Shown here piece after piece: positions 17,519-27,140 of a DNA stretch of 64,000 nucleotides. The notes below the pieces were generated by a model. The model did no database searches. It was given only the letters and a program-made list of their open reading frames with translations, and was not told where the DNA came from. The stretch covers positions 9,413-73,412 of the forward strand of contig JACKLV010000016.1 in NCBI GenBank assembly GCA_024235755.1, written 5' to 3'. The translations under genes and the position numbers were made by a program. This stretch comes from Burkholderiales bacterium. GTDB lineage: Bacteria > Pseudomonadota > Gammaproteobacteria > Burkholderiales > Nitrosomonadaceae. Each line of letters opens with the position of its first letter. Position 1 is the first letter of the stretch.

Positions 17519-18153
17519 TTTTGCAGTTCTGGTGAATAGATCACCGAATTATGAACACAGGTATCGGTAATCGTTACGGTATTAGCGGAGAGTTTGATAC
17601 GACCTTGCAGAAACCAACGTACTGCCTGGGGATAAATCCGGTGTTCTTGTACCAACACACGTTCCGCCAGTGATTTTTCAGTATCATTGGAAAATACCGG
17701 AACGGCTGCTTGAATCACGATAGGGCCATGATCGAGTTCTGGTGTTACGAAATGAACCGTACAACCATGAATTTTTACACCATCGTGTAATGCGCGCCTG
17801 TGTGTGTGCAACCCCGTAAAGGACGGTAACAGGGAAGGATGGATGTTCATAAGCCGGCGATGATAGCGGAAAACAAAATCGTCTGTGAGTATACGCATAA
17901 AGCCAGCGAGTGTAATCAGATCTGGCCGATAACGGTCAATTTCATCAGACAAGGCAGTGTCGAATGCCAAACGATCAGAAAAAGTCTGGCGATTGATGCA
18001 TGCTGTTTGCACACCCTTATCCGCAGCGGTTTTTAGCCCTTCAGCGTTAGGATTGCTGCTGATTACGATAATACGATCGACAGGCAGTTCGGCTTCAAGT
18101 AAAGCCCGCATATTGCTGCCGCGGCCGGAAATAAGAATGACCAGGGTTTTCAT
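17515..18153 (-). CDS. purN: Phosphoribosylglycinamide formyltransferase PurN
   Basis: This 212-residue enzyme transfers a formyl group from 10-formyltetrahydrofolate to glycinamide ribonucleotide, step 3 of purine synthesis. The N-terminal motif LVILISGRGSNMRALL binds the phosphate. LAGFMRILT, MNIHPSLLPSF (with the catalytic His and Asn region) and HGCTVHFVTPELDHGPII are all characteristic. The start is ATG at 18153, giving the usual N-terminus MKTLVILISG. An upstream in-frame GTG at 18189 would overlap purM and is less likely. It lies 22 bases after purM. Confidence 0.94.
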   Translation of the reverse strand: MKTLVILISGRGSNMRALLEAELPVDRIIVISSNPNAEGLKTAADKGVQTACINRQTFSDRLAFDTALSDEIDRYRPDLITLAGFMRILTDDFVFRYHRRLMNIHPSLLPSFTGLHTHRRALHDGVKIHGCTVHFVTPELDHGPIVIQAAVPVFSNDTEKSLAERVLVQEHRIYPQAVRWFLQGRIKLSANTVTITDTCVHNSVIYSPELQK

Positions 18154-18175
18154 GACAGGCCTTACCCAAAGGTGT

Positions 18176-19249
18176 TTAACGCAGTACAACTGCAGGCTGA
18201 TCAGGCATACGCTGTCTTATTTCACCAATCCGGTAAACCTTTTCACCGGCTTCCCGCAGGCTTTGGATTGCAGTTTCTGCCTGGTTGGCGGCAACTATGA
18301 CAACCATGCCGATGCCGCAATTGAACACGCGGAGCATTTCATCGTCACTTACCTGGCCTTGTTTTTGCAGCCATTCAAATAGCAGTGGTGAATCCCAGGT
18401 GTTTGTTTGCAGTTCGGCAGCAACGCTATTCGGGAGAATACGTGGTAGATTCTCAACCAAACCGCCGCCAGTAATATGTGCCAGGCCTTTAACGGGCAAT
18501 TGTTTCATCAGCGCCAACAATGGTTTTACATAAATTCTTGTTGGTGCCATGATAATATCGCTGAGCGGTTTACCGTGAAAATCCTGTGATAAATCAATAC
18601 AGTTTGTATTGATGATTTTACGAATCAATGAATAGCCGTTTGCATGTGCACCGCTAGAAGCCAGACCAATTACGACGTCGCCTGTTTGTATGGTTGTGCC
18701 GTTGATAATCTGGTCTTTTTCGACTACTCCCACCGCAAAACCGGCTAGATCATATTCACCCACAGGATACATGTCCGGCATTTCCGCCGTTTCACCGCCA
18801 ATTAATGCGCAGCCGGCCAGTTCGCAACCGGTGGCGATGCCACTGATAACATCAGCTGCTATATCGGCGTCGAGTTTGCCGCAGGCGTAGTAATCGAGGA
18901 AAAACAGAGGTTCTGCGCCCGATACCAGAATGTCATTTACACTCATGGCTACCAGATCGATGCCAATGGTGTCATGCCGTTGCAATTCGAAAGCCAGTTT
19001 CAGTTTGGTGCCAACGCCGTCAGTACCGGATACCAGTACGGGGTTCCGGTAATCTCTAGAAATCTCAAACAATGCGCCGAATCCGCCGATACCTGCTAAT
19101 ACTCCCGGGCGGAACGTGCGTTTGGCGAGTGGCTTAATTGCCTGTACCAGATTGTTGCCGGCGTCAATATTGACGCCGGCATCACGGTAGGAAAGCGGGG
19201 CTGCTGTTTTGTGTGATGAATTGTTATCGTCGGAATGAGGCTTGGTCAC
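18176..19249 (-). CDS. purM: Phosphoribosylformylglycinamidine cyclo-ligase PurM
   Basis: This 357-residue AIR synthetase catalyses ATP-dependent ring closure to aminoimidazole ribonucleotide in purine synthesis. Motifs include [16 protein letters not shown] at the N-terminus, [48 protein letters not shown] and [14 protein letters not shown]. The start codon is GTG at 19249. In many betaproteobacteria purM is divergent from an AI-2E permease-hda pair; here hda and the permease remnant lie 18 kb away, implying a rearrangement. Confidence 0.95.
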   Translation of the reverse strand: MTKPHSDDNNSSHKTAAPLSYRDAGVNIDAGNNLVQAIKPLAKRTFRPGVLAGIGGFGALFEISRDYRNPVLVSGTDGVGTKLKLAFELQRHDTIGIDLVAMSVNDILVSGAEPLFFLDYYACGKLDADIAADVISGIATGCELAGCALIGGETAEMPDMYPVGEYDLAGFAVGVVEKDQIINGTTIQTGDVVIGLASSGAHANGYSLIRKIINTNCIDLSQDFHGKPLSDIIMAPTRIYVKPLLALMKQLPVKGLAHITGGGLVENLPRILPNSVAAELQTNTWDSPLLFEWLQKQGQVSDDEMLRVFNCGIGMVVIVAANQAETAIQSLREAGEKVYRIGEIRQRMPDQPAVVLR

Positions 19250-19389
19250 AATATATCTTTACAATTACTGAAGAAGTATTTTTAGCGGGTATTTTACAGC
19301 AAATATACCTCATTCATCTTCCGATATTGTATGGATAACAATTCTGAGGTTTTACCAATTAACAAGAGAAGGGGTGAAAACTGCTTGTA

Positions 19390-19758
19390 TCAACGACGAT
19401 GACCGCCTCCGCGGTGACCATTACCTCTATGGCCGCCACCTCGATGTCCTCCTGTAAACTGTGAGTGTCCACGTCCAGCATGTCCATGACCACCCCGAAA
19501 ATGCTTCTGTCCACCCCGAAAATGCGAGTGGCCGCCGCCGATGTGGCCGTGTCTTCCACTATAGTGTTTGTGAGGGCGATAAAAGTTTCCGGAGCCGCTA
19601 AAGTATCTCGTGCCGCCATAAAATGCCGGTTGATAGCCGTAACCGCTACTAATGCTTCCGTAATAACCGGCTCCACTGTAGTAGGGAGGTGCTACACATC
19701 CACTGAGAAAAAGCACTGCAACTACAGCAGACATGATTAAAAATTTTTTTGTATTCAT
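19390..19758 (-). CDS. Small Gly/His-rich lipoprotein
   Basis: This 122-residue precursor has a lipoprotein signal MNTKKFLIMSAVVAVLFLSG followed by the lipobox cysteine (Cys21). The mature part starts with a Tyr/Gly-rich segment and then runs into repeats of GGH, GRGH and HRGGGH type to the C-terminus. Such His-rich tails can bind metal ions, but nothing proves this here. ATG at 19758 is supported by GGAGG eight bases upstream. It is monocistronic and not recognised as a named family. The low-complexity DNA makes frame-dependent shadow reading easy, but the signal peptide and Shine-Dalgarno site support this frame. Confidence 0.75.
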   Translation of the reverse strand: MNTKKFLIMSAVVAVLFLSGCVAPPYYSGAGYYGSISSGYGYQPAFYGGTRYFSGSGNFYRPHKHYSGRHGHIGGGHSHFRGGQKHFRGGHGHAGRGHSQFTGGHRGGGHRGNGHRGGGHRR

Positions 19759-20040
19759 GATGTGCCTCCAGAAAAATGTCAGGCATTCAGATTGTTTTTT
19801 TAGCCTGATGTTTAAATACACGCAGCAGGAAAATTTTATCTGTTTGGTCTTGCCAGCTTTGTGTCAGTCGAAAGTAAGCCAGACAGTTTCGAAACCTCAT
19901 TTACTACCTATCCGGGCATTTCCGATCTTTGTGATTGAAATTGTACGGTGGCCAAACTGAATCAATACTGAATATAAGTTGCTAGACATTCTGCCGTTAA
20001 TGAACTGTGGGTGTGCTGTTTCATCGCGGATTGAGGAGCT

Positions 20041-21141
20041 ATGGTTTCGACTCAGCTTGGCTTGCTACCTGCGAGATGGTGCAAAATTAATTTAACTGAG
20101 AGCAAACAGGCAATGGGTACAAAGGTGCGCGGCAGTAATCAAGTGAAACGTTCTAATGATCAAAGGATAAAATCGATTCCAACGCCATCTGCGACGCGCT
20201 TTTCATCAGGATCGGTAATAAGGGCCATTGTCATCGGATTTACCATTGGTTTGGTAAGCTTGGCTGTATTGAATAAAGAATGGTCATTTCAGCAAGATAA
20301 TTCTGTAGCAGAAAAGTTTGATTATGCAGTGTTGTCACCATCTAGCTGCCATTCATTACCCGTTCATGGATCTGTTTATGTCATAGAGCCGGCTTTCATG
20401 AAGCGGACAGATGTGCTTTATGCCGGTTTGCAAATTTACAATCAACATGACTACCCGATGGTGGCCGTGTTGTCTGACATGACGAATTCCCGGCAGTTTA
20501 TCGCTGTATCTGTTGCAGCTGAAAAGACCATTCAGCTTAGTGTTCCGATCGGACAATATGGTATGCAGGTTTTTTTTGGATCGCATTGGTGCAATTTCGA
20601 AAGCGGATTTTCTGATGGAGCGACCGTACAGGTTGATCGTGGCATAGCTATTCAAAACGGTCAGACGACATTACTGGAATTTTATGGCGCAAGTCTCGAT
20701 CCGGTACAGCTTGCACTTGCGTATCGTACGACTCGTCCAGTTAATCCAGAACAGATAAAACCGCCTTCAGAAGTGATCGGTGACGGAAAGTTAGAGTTGT
20801 TACAATCGCCGGCGGGCCATTATTTTAGTTCGGGTACGGTCAATGAGACGCCAGTTGTTTTTATGATTGATACAGGAGCCACAACCGTTTCAATTTCTGC
20901 CGAGATTGCGGCGAGGGCGGGTATCAAAGAGTGTCAGCCACGCACAGTGTCAACTGCAAATGGTATGGTAAATGCGTGCTCTGCTACAGTGACTGATCTT
21001 ACATTCGGTAATTATCGGCTGATTCAAGTTGACGTAACCATTCTGCCGGACTTGTTGGGGGATGCGTTGTTGGGTATGAATGTATTGCGTCATTTCCGAA
21101 TTGAGCAGGTAGACAAAACCATGACAATTTCCGTACGCTGA
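20041..21141 (+). CDS. Retropepsin-like aspartic protease, membrane-anchored
   Basis: This 366-residue protein has one membrane segment (about residues 60-80, IRAIVIGFTIGLVSLAVLN). The C-terminal domain of about 120 residues has the aspartyl-protease motif FMIDTGATTVSI followed by LLGMNVLRHF, characteristic of bacterial clan AA proteases (TIGR02281-like). The middle part (about 110-230) contains several cysteines and resembles no family I recognise. The start at 20041 is preceded by GAGGAG. Retropepsin-type enzymes act as dimers; the active site would face the periplasm. Substrate unknown. It converges with pyrF. Confidence 0.8.
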   Translation: MVSTQLGLLPARWCKINLTESKQAMGTKVRGSNQVKRSNDQRIKSIPTPSATRFSSGSVIRAIVIGFTIGLVSLAVLNKEWSFQQDNSVAEKFDYAVLSPSSCHSLPVHGSVYVIEPAFMKRTDVLYAGLQIYNQHDYPMVAVLSDMTNSRQFIAVSVAAEKTIQLSVPIGQYGMQVFFGSHWCNFESGFSDGATVQVDRGIAIQNGQTTLLEFYGASLDPVQLALAYRTTRPVNPEQIKPPSEVIGDGKLELLQSPAGHYFSSGTVNETPVVFMIDTGATTVSISAEIAARAGIKECQPRTVSTANGMVNACSATVTDLTFGNYRLIQVDVTILPDLLGDALLGMNVLRHFRIEQVDKTMTISVR

Positions 21142-21196
21142 TCCAGTGTCATGGTGGGCATGTACTATCCTCTAAGGATATAACCAGCTTTTCAAG

Positions 21197-21913
21197 CTAT
21201 GCATTGAACGGTGAAGCAGGTCTTTCATTTTGTACGGTTTGATTTAGTTGCCGTAAAATGCTTAGCGGATCATGCGCCTGGGTAACCGGCCTACCAATGA
21301 CAAGATAATCGGCGCCACTTTTTATCGCTAGCGATGGAGTTGTTACGCGTTTCTGATCATCATGACGATTGTCTCCCAGACGTATACCAGGTGTGACCAA
21401 ATTAAAACCTGAACTGACAAGTTGTCTTAAACTAGCGGCTTCCAGCGCGGAACACACCACGCCGTCGAGTCCGCAGTTCTCGGTAAGCAGGGCGAGACGT
21501 TGCACAATCTGTTCGGGTTCTTCATGCAGGCCGATATCGTCCAGATCGTCCCGGCCCATGCTAGTTAGTAAGGTGACAGCAATTAACTTGGCTGTTCCCG
21601 GTGGAACCGCTTCACGCGCGGCTAGCAACATTTTTTTGCCGCCTAGTGCGTGCACATTCATCATCCAGACACCCATGCTGGCGGCCACTTTGCAGGCTCC
21701 GGCAACGGTATTGGGAATATCATGAAATTTCAAGTCCAGAAAGACGTCAAATCCATCGCGTATCAGTTGCTCAACTAGACTGGGTCCGGCTGCGGTAAAA
21801 AGCTCCTTGCCGATTTTCAATCGGCATAATTGCGGATCAAGTTGTGCGGTTAAATTGAGCGCTTGTGTGGCGTTGCTAAAATCCAGAGCAACAATAATAC
21901 GTGGTTCGTTCAT
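21197..21913 (-). CDS. pyrF: Orotidine 5'-phosphate decarboxylase PyrF
   Basis: This 238-residue TIM-barrel enzyme makes UMP from OMP in the last step of de novo pyrimidine synthesis. Motifs are IIVALDFSNATQALNL at the N-terminus, VFLDLKFHDIPNTVAGA with the catalytic Asp-Lys-Asp network (DLKFHD), VTPGIRL and YLVIGRPVTQA for phosphate binding. Length is normal. It appears monocistronic, about 100 bases downstream of rapA on the same strand. Confidence 0.96.
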   Translation of the reverse strand: MNEPRIIVALDFSNATQALNLTAQLDPQLCRLKIGKELFTAAGPSLVEQLIRDGFDVFLDLKFHDIPNTVAGACKVAASMGVWMMNVHALGGKKMLLAAREAVPPGTAKLIAVTLLTSMGRDDLDDIGLHEEPEQIVQRLALLTENCGLDGVVCSALEAASLRQLVSSGFNLVTPGIRLGDNRHDDQKRVTTPSLAIKSGADYLVIGRPVTQAHDPLSILRQLNQTVQNERPASPFNA

Positions 21914-22012
21914 GATTTAAAGAAAATAAATAACGCCATTATAAATACAGGCTTGGTGCAATGAAAATGTAAACGGACAAGATTGTTTAACAGGCGGATT
22001 CTGACGGATTTC

Positions 22013-24913
22013 TCAAGTAGCGACAATCACGCGTAATGCATCCAATCTGGTATGTGCCGTGTCCAATGCCCGGATTGTATCTTCCAGTTGCTGCTCGAAA
22101 AAAAGGATTTCTTCATCACGAACGCTGGGATTGATTTCTTGTAATGCTTTCAATCGTTCAATTTCTGAAGTGAGGGTGTTCTGAATTTGCTCCCTGCTTT
22201 GTTGTGTGATGTGTGGAATTTGTTTTTGAACAAGCTTCTCGCTGGTGTTGACCATATCCTTAATCGCTTCTTTTTTTAAGTCGATAACCTGCCGGGCTAC
22301 ATGCGGTGATATTGAAGACAGGTTTTGATTGATGCTGTCATGATCCAAAGCTGAATAATCGGAGTTGCCAAGTTCATCAATGATTGTGCGCACCATGATA
22401 GAAGGCAGATTATGATAGCCGGCCGTTAAAGTTTTCACAGTCGTATCAAGAACGAACAGGCACTCGAGAAACAGCGTGCCGGGCTGAGCATCTCGGTGTG
22501 AAAAACTTGATACGGTGGCATTGCCGGTTTCATTATCCAGTACGCGCTCCATCGCATGAATGACCATGGGATGTTCCCAAGTCAGGAATTGCATGTCTTC
22601 GTTAGCGAGTGCTGTATTTCTATTGTAGGTGATCACCTGGCCATCGTCAGGTAACCCCGTAAACGGTGCCGTCATATGTTCGCTGGGCTCAATGCGGCAG
22701 CTGTCTGTGCGATGCGCCTCGGTATGTACGCCGAGACAGTCGAAAGCCGAGTCCATATACTGTTGTACGTTGTTATCAACATCGTGAGAAATTGCGGCAG
22801 CGTAGAGCTGTTTGGCGATTTTGGGACGGAATGAATTATATTCGAGCAACCGATCGCGTCCTCGGTCAAGCGCTTCACTCAACGTCTGATTAGCCTGCCA
22901 GGTACACTCGATCAAATTGGCAAACATGATTGATTCGGGGTCTCGCTGATGCATTGCCAATATCAATTCGTGCTTCAATTGTTGATAAACGGTTTGTCCA
23001 GCCGGGCAGTTCTTTTTTAGTGCATTCAAGCCTTCATGAAACCATTTCAATAGAATTGCCTGAGCGCTGTTATGCAAAAAAGGTACATGAATTTTAATTG
23101 AATCTGTCTGGCCGATGCGATCCAGACGGCCGATTCTCTGTTCCAGTAAATCGGGATTGAATGGCAGATCAAATAAAACCAGTTGGTGGGCAAACTGAAA
23201 GTTGCGCCCCTCGCTGCCAATTTCGGAACAGATCAGAATCTGGCTGCCGGTTTCTTTGTCGGCAAAAAAAGCAGCTGCGCGATCACGTTCCAGCAAAGTC
23301 ATCTGTTCATGAAATACAGGAATATGCTGGCTTGTCAGCATCTTTAGCGCATACGCTATATCGCATGCTGTTTGCGCGCTGGCTGTAATTACTAGGATTT
23401 TTTCAGGCTTTAGTTGTCGCAGGGTTTGGTGCAGCCAATTGATGCGTGGGTCAATTTCGGTCCAGTTTGGATCATTTTTATCGGCGCTGGCCTGGTACAG
23501 CAGTTCAGGATAAAGCAGTAGCTGCGGTTCTGACAACTGAGTCGTTTCGAAAACCCTCAGACAATCGTCATAATAATCGGGTAACGACAATGGAATTATC
23601 GATAGTATTCTTTTTGGAAAGCCTTTGATTATGGCGCGGGTATTACGAAATAATACGCGTCCTGTGCCATGGCGATCAAGCAGTATGGCCGCCAATGTGT
23701 GTTGTGCCTGTGTGCGTATTTCCGGTTCTGTATCTGATTCTTCCAGACAGGCGAGCAGTGACTGAGTTTGCGCCGTATTTTCGGTCGATAATACTGTGCG
23801 CCTGAGATCATCGCTTGGCTTTTGGTTGTCGAGAAGTTCCTCAATGGCCTTGGCAATGGGTTCAAATTCCTGTTCTTCGATGACAAACTGGCGAAAATCT
23901 GAAAAGCGCTCTGGGTCGAGTAGTCGCAGGCGGGCAAAATGGCTTGCTTTTCCCAATTGTTCGGGGGTTGCGGTCAGCAATAGTAAGCCGTGTGTGCGTG
24001 CCGCCAGCTGTTCGACTATCTGGTATGCCGGGCTGGATTCGGTTTCTGACCAATGCAGGTGATGTGCTTCGTCAACAATCGCCAAGTCCCAGTCGCCTTC
24101 CAGTGCCGCCTGAACATGTTTCCCGCTGCGGGAAAGGAAGTCCAGTCCGCACAAAACCAGTTGCTCGCTGTGAAAAGGATTGTCGTTGATATTGCTTTCC
24201 TCAAGTACGGCAAACCGTTCTTCGTCAAACAGACTGAAATGCAGGTTAAAACGGCGCAGCATTTCCACTAGCCACTGATGTACCAGCGTTTCCGGAACCA
24301 CAATCAGAATACGTCTCGCCCGACCGGTTAAATATTGCTGATGCATAATCATGCCAGCCTCAATCGTTTTTCCAAGCCCAACTTCATCGGCCAGTAAAAC
24401 ACGCGGTGCGAACCTCCGACCTACTTCATAAGCAATGTAAAGCTGATGTGGTATCAGACTGGTGCGCCCGCCTAATAAGCCATAAAGGGATGCGTTCGAG
24501 CGTTGATTGAGATGCAACCAGGTTTGATAACGCAGTCTGAACCATTTGTCCGGATCAAGATGAAGATTGAACAGCCTGTCGGTTGGTCTGGTGAATTGTA
24601 AATGATGCGCCAGTTCGTGTTCCGCTAGTGTGAATGAGGCGCCCGTTTGGTCTTTACCAGAATAGATTAGCAGATCGTTTTTTTTCTGGACAGATAATAC
24701 TTGTATGACGGTGCCTTCATGATTTGTGATTATGTCGCCAATACCGAAAGTCACGCGCGTCAGTGGAGCAGTCTGACGTGCATAAGTGCGGGTTTCGCCT
24801 GTTGCCATAAAAGCGATACTGACTACACGTTCTTCAACTGATTGTACAAGGCCAAGACCCAGTTGCAGGTCGGCATCGCAAATCCAGCGTTGGCCCGGTT
24901 TAAAGTTATGCAT
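22013..24913 (-). CDS. rapA: RNA polymerase-associated ATPase RapA
   Basis: This 966-residue Swi2/Snf2-type ATPase recycles stalled RNA polymerase. The N-terminal part (1-110) contains Tudor-like beta segments, beginning with FKPGQRWICDADLQLGLG. Helicase motifs follow: LLADEVGLGKTIEAGMI (Walker A), IVDEAHHLHW (DEAH box), LLLTATP (motif III), and in the second lobe SEIGSEGRNFQFAHQLVLFD and RIGRLDRIGQ (motifs V and VI). The C-terminus carries the long helical RapA-type region. Length is close to the E. coli protein (968). It has no close operon partner on either side. Confidence 0.94.
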   Translation of the reverse strand: MHNFKPGQRWICDADLQLGLGLVQSVEERVVSIAFMATGETRTYARQTAPLTRVTFGIGDIITNHEGTVIQVLSVQKKNDLLIYSGKDQTGASFTLAEHELAHHLQFTRPTDRLFNLHLDPDKWFRLRYQTWLHLNQRSNASLYGLLGGRTSLIPHQLYIAYEVGRRFAPRVLLADEVGLGKTIEAGMIMHQQYLTGRARRILIVVPETLVHQWLVEMLRRFNLHFSLFDEERFAVLEESNINDNPFHSEQLVLCGLDFLSRSGKHVQAALEGDWDLAIVDEAHHLHWSETESSPAYQIVEQLAARTHGLLLLTATPEQLGKASHFARLRLLDPERFSDFRQFVIEEQEFEPIAKAIEELLDNQKPSDDLRRTVLSTENTAQTQSLLACLEESDTEPEIRTQAQHTLAAILLDRHGTGRVLFRNTRAIIKGFPKRILSIIPLSLPDYYDDCLRVFETTQLSEPQLLLYPELLYQASADKNDPNWTEIDPRINWLHQTLRQLKPEKILVITASAQTACDIAYALKMLTSQHIPVFHEQMTLLERDRAAAFFADKETGSQILICSEIGSEGRNFQFAHQLVLFDLPFNPDLLEQRIGRLDRIGQTDSIKIHVPFLHNSAQAILLKWFHEGLNALKKNCPAGQTVYQQLKHELILAMHQRDPESIMFANLIECTWQANQTLSEALDRGRDRLLEYNSFRPKIAKQLYAAAISHDVDNNVQQYMDSAFDCLGVHTEAHRTDSCRIEPSEHMTAPFTGLPDDGQVITYNRNTALANEDMQFLTWEHPMVIHAMERVLDNETGNATVSSFSHRDAQPGTLFLECLFVLDTTVKTLTAGYHNLPSIMVRTIIDELGNSDYSALDHDSINQNLSSISPHVARQVIDLKKEAIKDMVNTSEKLVQKQIPHITQQSREQIQNTLTSEIERLKALQEINPSVRDEEILFFEQQLEDTIRALDTAHTRLDALRVIVAT

Positions 24914-25013
24914 GTGCCTAATTTTTTATTTACGATGCAATAAGAGTAAAAGATACAGGGCAAAAGTTCCACTGTACTTGATGCTTGTCAGAGAAGGATA
25001 CTGCAGTTTGGAA

Positions 25014-25574
25014 TTATTCGCGAAGGGGTTTTTTCGCTAGTTTTCGTTGCAAAGTCCGGCGGTGCATATTCAGTGCCCGTGCTGTGACCGAGATATTATA
25101 ATCATTTTCGGCCAGAATACGGTGAATATATTCCCACTCTAGTCTGCCTACGGACAAGGGATTGGCACTGATAGGCGTATCGGTTTCGCCGCTGGTGCGC
25201 TCAAATGCGGCCATGATTTCATCGGCATCGACAGGCTTGGCCAGGTAATGCGTAGCACCAAGTTTAATTGCTTCAACAGCCGTTGCGATACTGGCGTAGC
25301 CAGTCAACATGACTATTCGGGTACCGGGATCCAACGCCTTTAATTTTTCTACGAGCAACAGTCCCGATTCGTTGGATAATTTGAGATCAACAATTGCATA
25401 TTCCGGCGCAATGGTTTCAGCCAGACTCAGCGCGGTCTCGATATTATGTGTGGTGCGCACACTAAAGCCCCGTTTGGTCATAGCTTTGGCTAGCACATCA
25501 GAAAATATTTCATCGTCATCGACAATGAGCAGGTCGGGTTGTTCGCTGGTGTCGATTGACTCTGTTAAGATCAT
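25014..25574 (-). CDS. regA: RegA/PrrA/ActR-type response regulator
   Basis: This 186-residue redox-response regulator has a receiver domain with acidic residues in LLIVDDDEIF, the phospho-accepting aspartate in YAIVDLKLS and the lysine in LAKPVD. A proline-poor linker is followed by a Fis-type helix-turn-helix (ILAENDYNISVTARALNM, then HRRTLQRKLAKKP) that matches the RegA/PrrA family. Its ATG overlaps the TGA of the sensor gene (ATGA). In relatives the pair controls respiration, carbon fixation and nitrogen metabolism in response to redox state; the targets here are unknown. Confidence 0.9.
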   Translation of the reverse strand: MILTESIDTSEQPDLLIVDDDEIFSDVLAKAMTKRGFSVRTTHNIETALSLAETIAPEYAIVDLKLSNESGLLLVEKLKALDPGTRIVMLTGYASIATAVEAIKLGATHYLAKPVDADEIMAAFERTSGETDTPISANPLSVGRLEWEYIHRILAENDYNISVTARALNMHRRTLQRKLAKKPLRE

Positions 25575-26839
25575 GTTTTTGATTCAATTAATGGTAAAAT
25601 CACTTGAGTACATGCACCCCGGTTTTCAAGATTGAATAAATGTACACTGCCGCCCAAGCGCTCTATATTTGCATTGGCCAGAAACAGGCCGATGCCGAAC
25701 CCTTGCCCTGGTGTTTTTGTGGTGAAAAAAGCTTCACCAGCGCGTTGTGTGGCTTCATCCGACAATCCTTCGCCGTCGTCGATAATTTCTAGGTGCAGAC
25801 TTTTTTCGTTCCAGTGGCTCTTAATCTCAATCTGTTTTGACGATGCGTCGGCGGCGTTGTTGAGTAAATTCAACAACGACTGACTGACGAGTTGATTGTC
25901 CATAATCTTTGGTGCGGGCAGTGGGCCGTCGCTATGGTAGCTGAATTTGACAGTGGGTCGTATCAACTCCCATTTTTCCAGTAATGAACTCAAGAATTCA
26001 TTAACGGGTAGTTGACTGCCGCCTTCGACGCGTGCCTGGCCTGCCTTGGCGAGAAGCTGCGTCAGAGTTTCCTTGCAGTGTGTGATCTGGTCGCGCAGAA
26101 TGCGAATATTGTTTTGAAACTCGTTGTCGTGAGTATATTCCTTTTGCAACTCTCCGGTGATGACAGCCATCGTAGAAAGCGGAGTGCCCAGTTCATGAGC
26201 GGCGCCAGCCGCCAGCGTGCCGAGGGCTATGATTTGTTCATTTCGTAACACCTGCTCCCGGGCGAGGGCGAGATCATGGTCTCGATCCCGTATGGAAATA
26301 CTCATTTTTACAACGAACCAGGCGATAATAACGGTACTCAGCACAAATGCCAGCCACATGCCGGATACATGCAAATTAAATTCGATCAAGTGTTTGCTGT
26401 GATCATGTGGGAGCGGGATATAATTAAACAGCAGTATTGTGTAACAACCAATGGTAATAATTGCCATTACCCAGGTATAGCGCCAGGGGAGCGTGGCGGC
26501 TGCAATGGTGAGGGGCAGAAGGTACAGCGAAATGAATGGATTGGTTGAACCGCCGCTGAAGTATAAAAGTGCGCTTAGTGCGAATACGTCGATCAGCAAT
26601 TGTGCAAAGAATTCCAGATTTGATACTGGCCATTTTCGATACAGCCGTATCCATGTTAATAGATTGAGTACTGCCAGCAAGACCACAACAATAATCATCT
26701 CAGTCCATGGTATCTCGAGATCGATAATGATATAAACGAGGCTGAAGGTCAGACATTGCGCAAGAATTGCGATGTTTCTGAGCATGAACAGCCGTTGCAG
26801 ATTTTTGCTGAGCGGTGATTTGCTAAGGTCGTTAAACAT
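25571..26839 (-). CDS. regB: RegB/PrrB-type redox sensor histidine kinase
   Basis: This 422-residue membrane kinase has about six hydrophobic segments within residues 20-190. The H-box AAGAAHELGTPLSTMAV carries the phosphorylated histidine with the HELGTPL form typical of RegB. The ATP-binding part has an N-box (LLNLLNNAADAS), DDGEGLS and GFGIGLFLANANIERLGG. RegB relatives sense the quinone pool and a redox-active cysteine near the H-box; I see no cysteine just before the H-box in this protein, so the quinone-type sensing is the more likely one. It is first in a two-gene operon with regA. Confidence 0.9.
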   Translation of the reverse strand: MFNDLSKSPLSKNLQRLFMLRNIAILAQCLTFSLVYIIIDLEIPWTEMIIVVVLLAVLNLLTWIRLYRKWPVSNLEFFAQLLIDVFALSALLYFSGGSTNPFISLYLLPLTIAAATLPWRYTWVMAIITIGCYTILLFNYIPLPHDHSKHLIEFNLHVSGMWLAFVLSTVIIAWFVVKMSISIRDRDHDLALAREQVLRNEQIIALGTLAAGAAHELGTPLSTMAVITGELQKEYTHDNEFQNNIRILRDQITHCKETLTQLLAKAGQARVEGGSQLPVNEFLSSLLEKWELIRPTVKFSYHSDGPLPAPKIMDNQLVSQSLLNLLNNAADASSKQIEIKSHWNEKSLHLEIIDDGEGLSDEATQRAGEAFFTTKTPGQGFGIGLFLANANIERLGGSVHLFNLENRGACTQVILPLIESKT

Positions 26840-27140
26840 GGTGCTTCAGTTGTAATAATCAGTGTGGCGTAGTCGGGTAACGTCCCGGAATAAAAAGAGT
26901 GGCGATCCAAACGTTTTTCTGAAATAGTATGACGCTTCTCTCTCATTAAATAGATTAGGTGTCTATTTCAAATTGTTTGTTTTTTTATCACGTATTGGTA
27001 TCTTTCCGGTACAGTCATTCTCATTGACTTAAAAAAATATATTACATTAATTTAAATCGATACTCATGACCATGTGACATTTTGTCGCAGGCAAGTTCAT
27101 TGCTAATCACAAAATAGGCTTATCAGTCACAGATAGATAC
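26840..27140. other. Divergent promoter region regB / clc
   Basis: These 301 bases lie between the minus-strand regB start and the plus-strand channel gene. TTGACT near 27026 followed by an AT-rich run could be a plus-strand -35 box, but no good -10 box at 17 bp follows. No RNA gene or strong hairpin was seen. Confidence 0.4.

Noticed and set aside
19359..19740. Other long frames over the Gly/His-rich gene on both strands
   Set aside because: They arise from the same low-complexity DNA; only the frame at 19390-19758 has a signal peptide and ribosome-binding site.
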